Positions 7,025 to 7,604 of a stretch of DNA of 7,604 nt are shown piece by piece. Under the pieces are notes generated by a model. That model saw only the letters and a list, made by a program, of their open reading frames with translations. It did no database searches and was not told the origin of the DNA. The first letter of the stretch is position 1, and every line of letters starts with the position of its first letter. This DNA is from Gemmatimonadota bacterium (GTDB lineage Bacteria > Gemmatimonadota > Gemmatimonadetes > Gemmatimonadales > GWC2-71-9). The position numbers and the translations under genes were made by a program. The stretch lies in contig JACZUR010000107.1 of the NCBI GenBank assembly GCA_022573095.1, positions 1 to 7,604 of the forward strand, in the 5' to 3' direction.

Positions 7025-7031
7025 CAGTCTT

Positions 7032-7037
7032 CCCTCC
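7032..7037 (-). promoter_or_regulatory. Strong ribosome binding site of the isomerase gene
   Basis: On the - strand GGAGGG stands 7 bases before ATG 7024, the best Shine-Dalgarno match in the window. It decides the start: the short anchorless protein is what should be made, because the 75 bases upstream encode in that frame only a basic, membrane-helix-free stretch. Confidence 0.7.
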
Positions 7038-7099
7038 CTAGTTTTGATGTGACCGCGGCGGTGCCGGTGCCGCCTATCTTGGCCCGCTGGGTTGGTGGA

Positions 7100-7604
7100 T
7101 CAAAACCCCAATCTACGGAGTTCCTCCTGTATGTCCTTGGCTTGATTGATGGTCTTTTGCAGGGTTTCGGTAACCGAGCTGACGCTCGATCCCAGACTCC
7201 CTGCTTGGAGAGATGCCAGCTCAATCCGTGTTCTGGCTAGCGATGCTTCACATTGGTCGCACTGATATAGAACTTCGTCGACCTTGGTTTGTTGATTGTT
7301 GATCAGATCCAACCGGTCTTTATGGGAAGCGACATTCTCTACCCTGATCTCGCCCCGCCTTTCGTCGGCTCCGTTTCGTTTAAGTGATTGAATCTCTTTC
7401 TCAAGATCTTCAATGTCATGTTCCAGTCTCTGTTTGTTGGAAGCATGGATCGCTTGCGAGAGTTGAAGACCAACCGACAGCACGTTCAGTCCCTGTTGAT
7501 ACGTCTCGTCGGCCAGGGCCGGTATATGTGACAACGACATGGCGTCAATATCATCTTGACGCTCCAACACCAGCCGGAGTTGTTCGTATTCGTAGTCCAG
7601 GGCC
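7100..7604 (-). CDS. Unrecognised coiled-coil protein, 5' end outside window
   Basis: I do not recognise this gene. The - strand frame is open from the window edge to TGA 7100-7102, giving about 167 residues, so the true start is probably beyond 7604; GTG 7570 is an internal option without clear support, because the reading continues as ALDYEYEQLRLVLERQDD upstream. The protein is hydrophilic and almost wholly helical. A leucine-rich heptad region (for example LEHDIEDLEKEIQSL) occupies the middle, a second coil is around ELASLQAG, and a third (ETLQKTINQAKDIQEELRRL) ends the chain. A CDQC pair lies about 50 residues from the C-terminus and could bind metal or form a disulphide. No signal peptide or membrane helix is seen in the visible part. 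The stop lies 75 bases before the isomerase ATG, so the two are probably co-transcribed, which is the only hint of function. Confidence 0.7.
   Translation of the reverse strand, partial: ALDYEYEQLRLVLERQDDIDAMSLSHIPALADETYQQGLNVLSVGLQLSQAIHASNKQRLEHDIEDLEKEIQSLKRNGADERRGEIRVENVASHKDRLDLINNQQTKVDEVLYQCDQCEASLARTRIELASLQAGSLGSSVSSVTETLQKTINQAKDIQEELRRLGF

Noticed and set aside
7024..7224. Short - strand frame ending on the isomerase start, a possible missing N-terminus or anchor
   Set aside because: It overlaps the coiled-coil gene in another frame, is basic and proline-rich, and has no membrane helix or PpiD similarity.
6713..7240. 175-residue + strand frame opposite the isomerase start and the coiled-coil gene
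   Set aside because: It crosses two well-supported - strand genes and their gap, and its composition is not protein-like.
1..7604. Mobile element, CRISPR, tRNA, riboswitch or phage defence system
   Set aside because: I found no direct repeat array, inverted-repeat ends, transposase or integrase, tRNA-like fold or defence protein; the genes are housekeeping in character.

Overview
The window is ordinary chromosomal DNA that is almost fully coding, with six genes on the + strand (1-5340) facing two on the - strand (5372-7604). I see no mobile element, CRISPR array, tRNA or rRNA, and no stretch over 300 bases lacks a gene. Moderate GC with a strong purine-rich Shine-Dalgarno sequence in places, plus the gene set (an acidic TPR protein opening with an NLPKLKDKARKHE-type leader, a long-chain prenyl synthase, a DUF4321 protein, TatA and a double-parvulin PpiD-like isomerase), suggests a Gemmatimonadota-like bacterium. 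That placement is inference from memory of gene neighbourhoods and has not been searched.

Region 1 (1-1770): the 3' end of urocanase (hutU) and imidazolonepropionase (hutI), consecutive steps of histidine degradation (urocanate to imidazolonepropionate to formiminoglutamate). HutI homology extends upstream of the first ATG almost to the hutU stop, where the only plausible start is a CTG.

Region 2 (1801-5340): a compact run of four genes with gaps of about 15-27 bases: a 650-residue TPR protein, a polyprenyl diphosphate synthase (quinone or carrier lipid side chain), a two-helix DUF4321 membrane protein and the Tat translocase subunit TatA. The theme is the cell envelope: isoprenoid lipid, membrane protein and protein export. 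Hut and envelope genes may be co-transcribed, since no terminator or promoter is evident between them. The TPR gene also seems to start at a CTG.

Region 3 (5372-7604, - strand): a PpiD/SurA-like peptidyl-prolyl isomerase that has no signal peptide or membrane anchor, preceded by the 3' part of an unrecognised coiled-coil protein. The two transcription units converge across about 31 bases holding a small hairpin.

The most notable points are two likely CTG starts, an isomerase that has apparently lost its N-terminal anchor, and the fact that all six + strand genes share one reading frame, with no stop codons between them beyond those ending the genes and one nine-codon mini-ORF. I do not see convincing evidence of a new multi-gene system.
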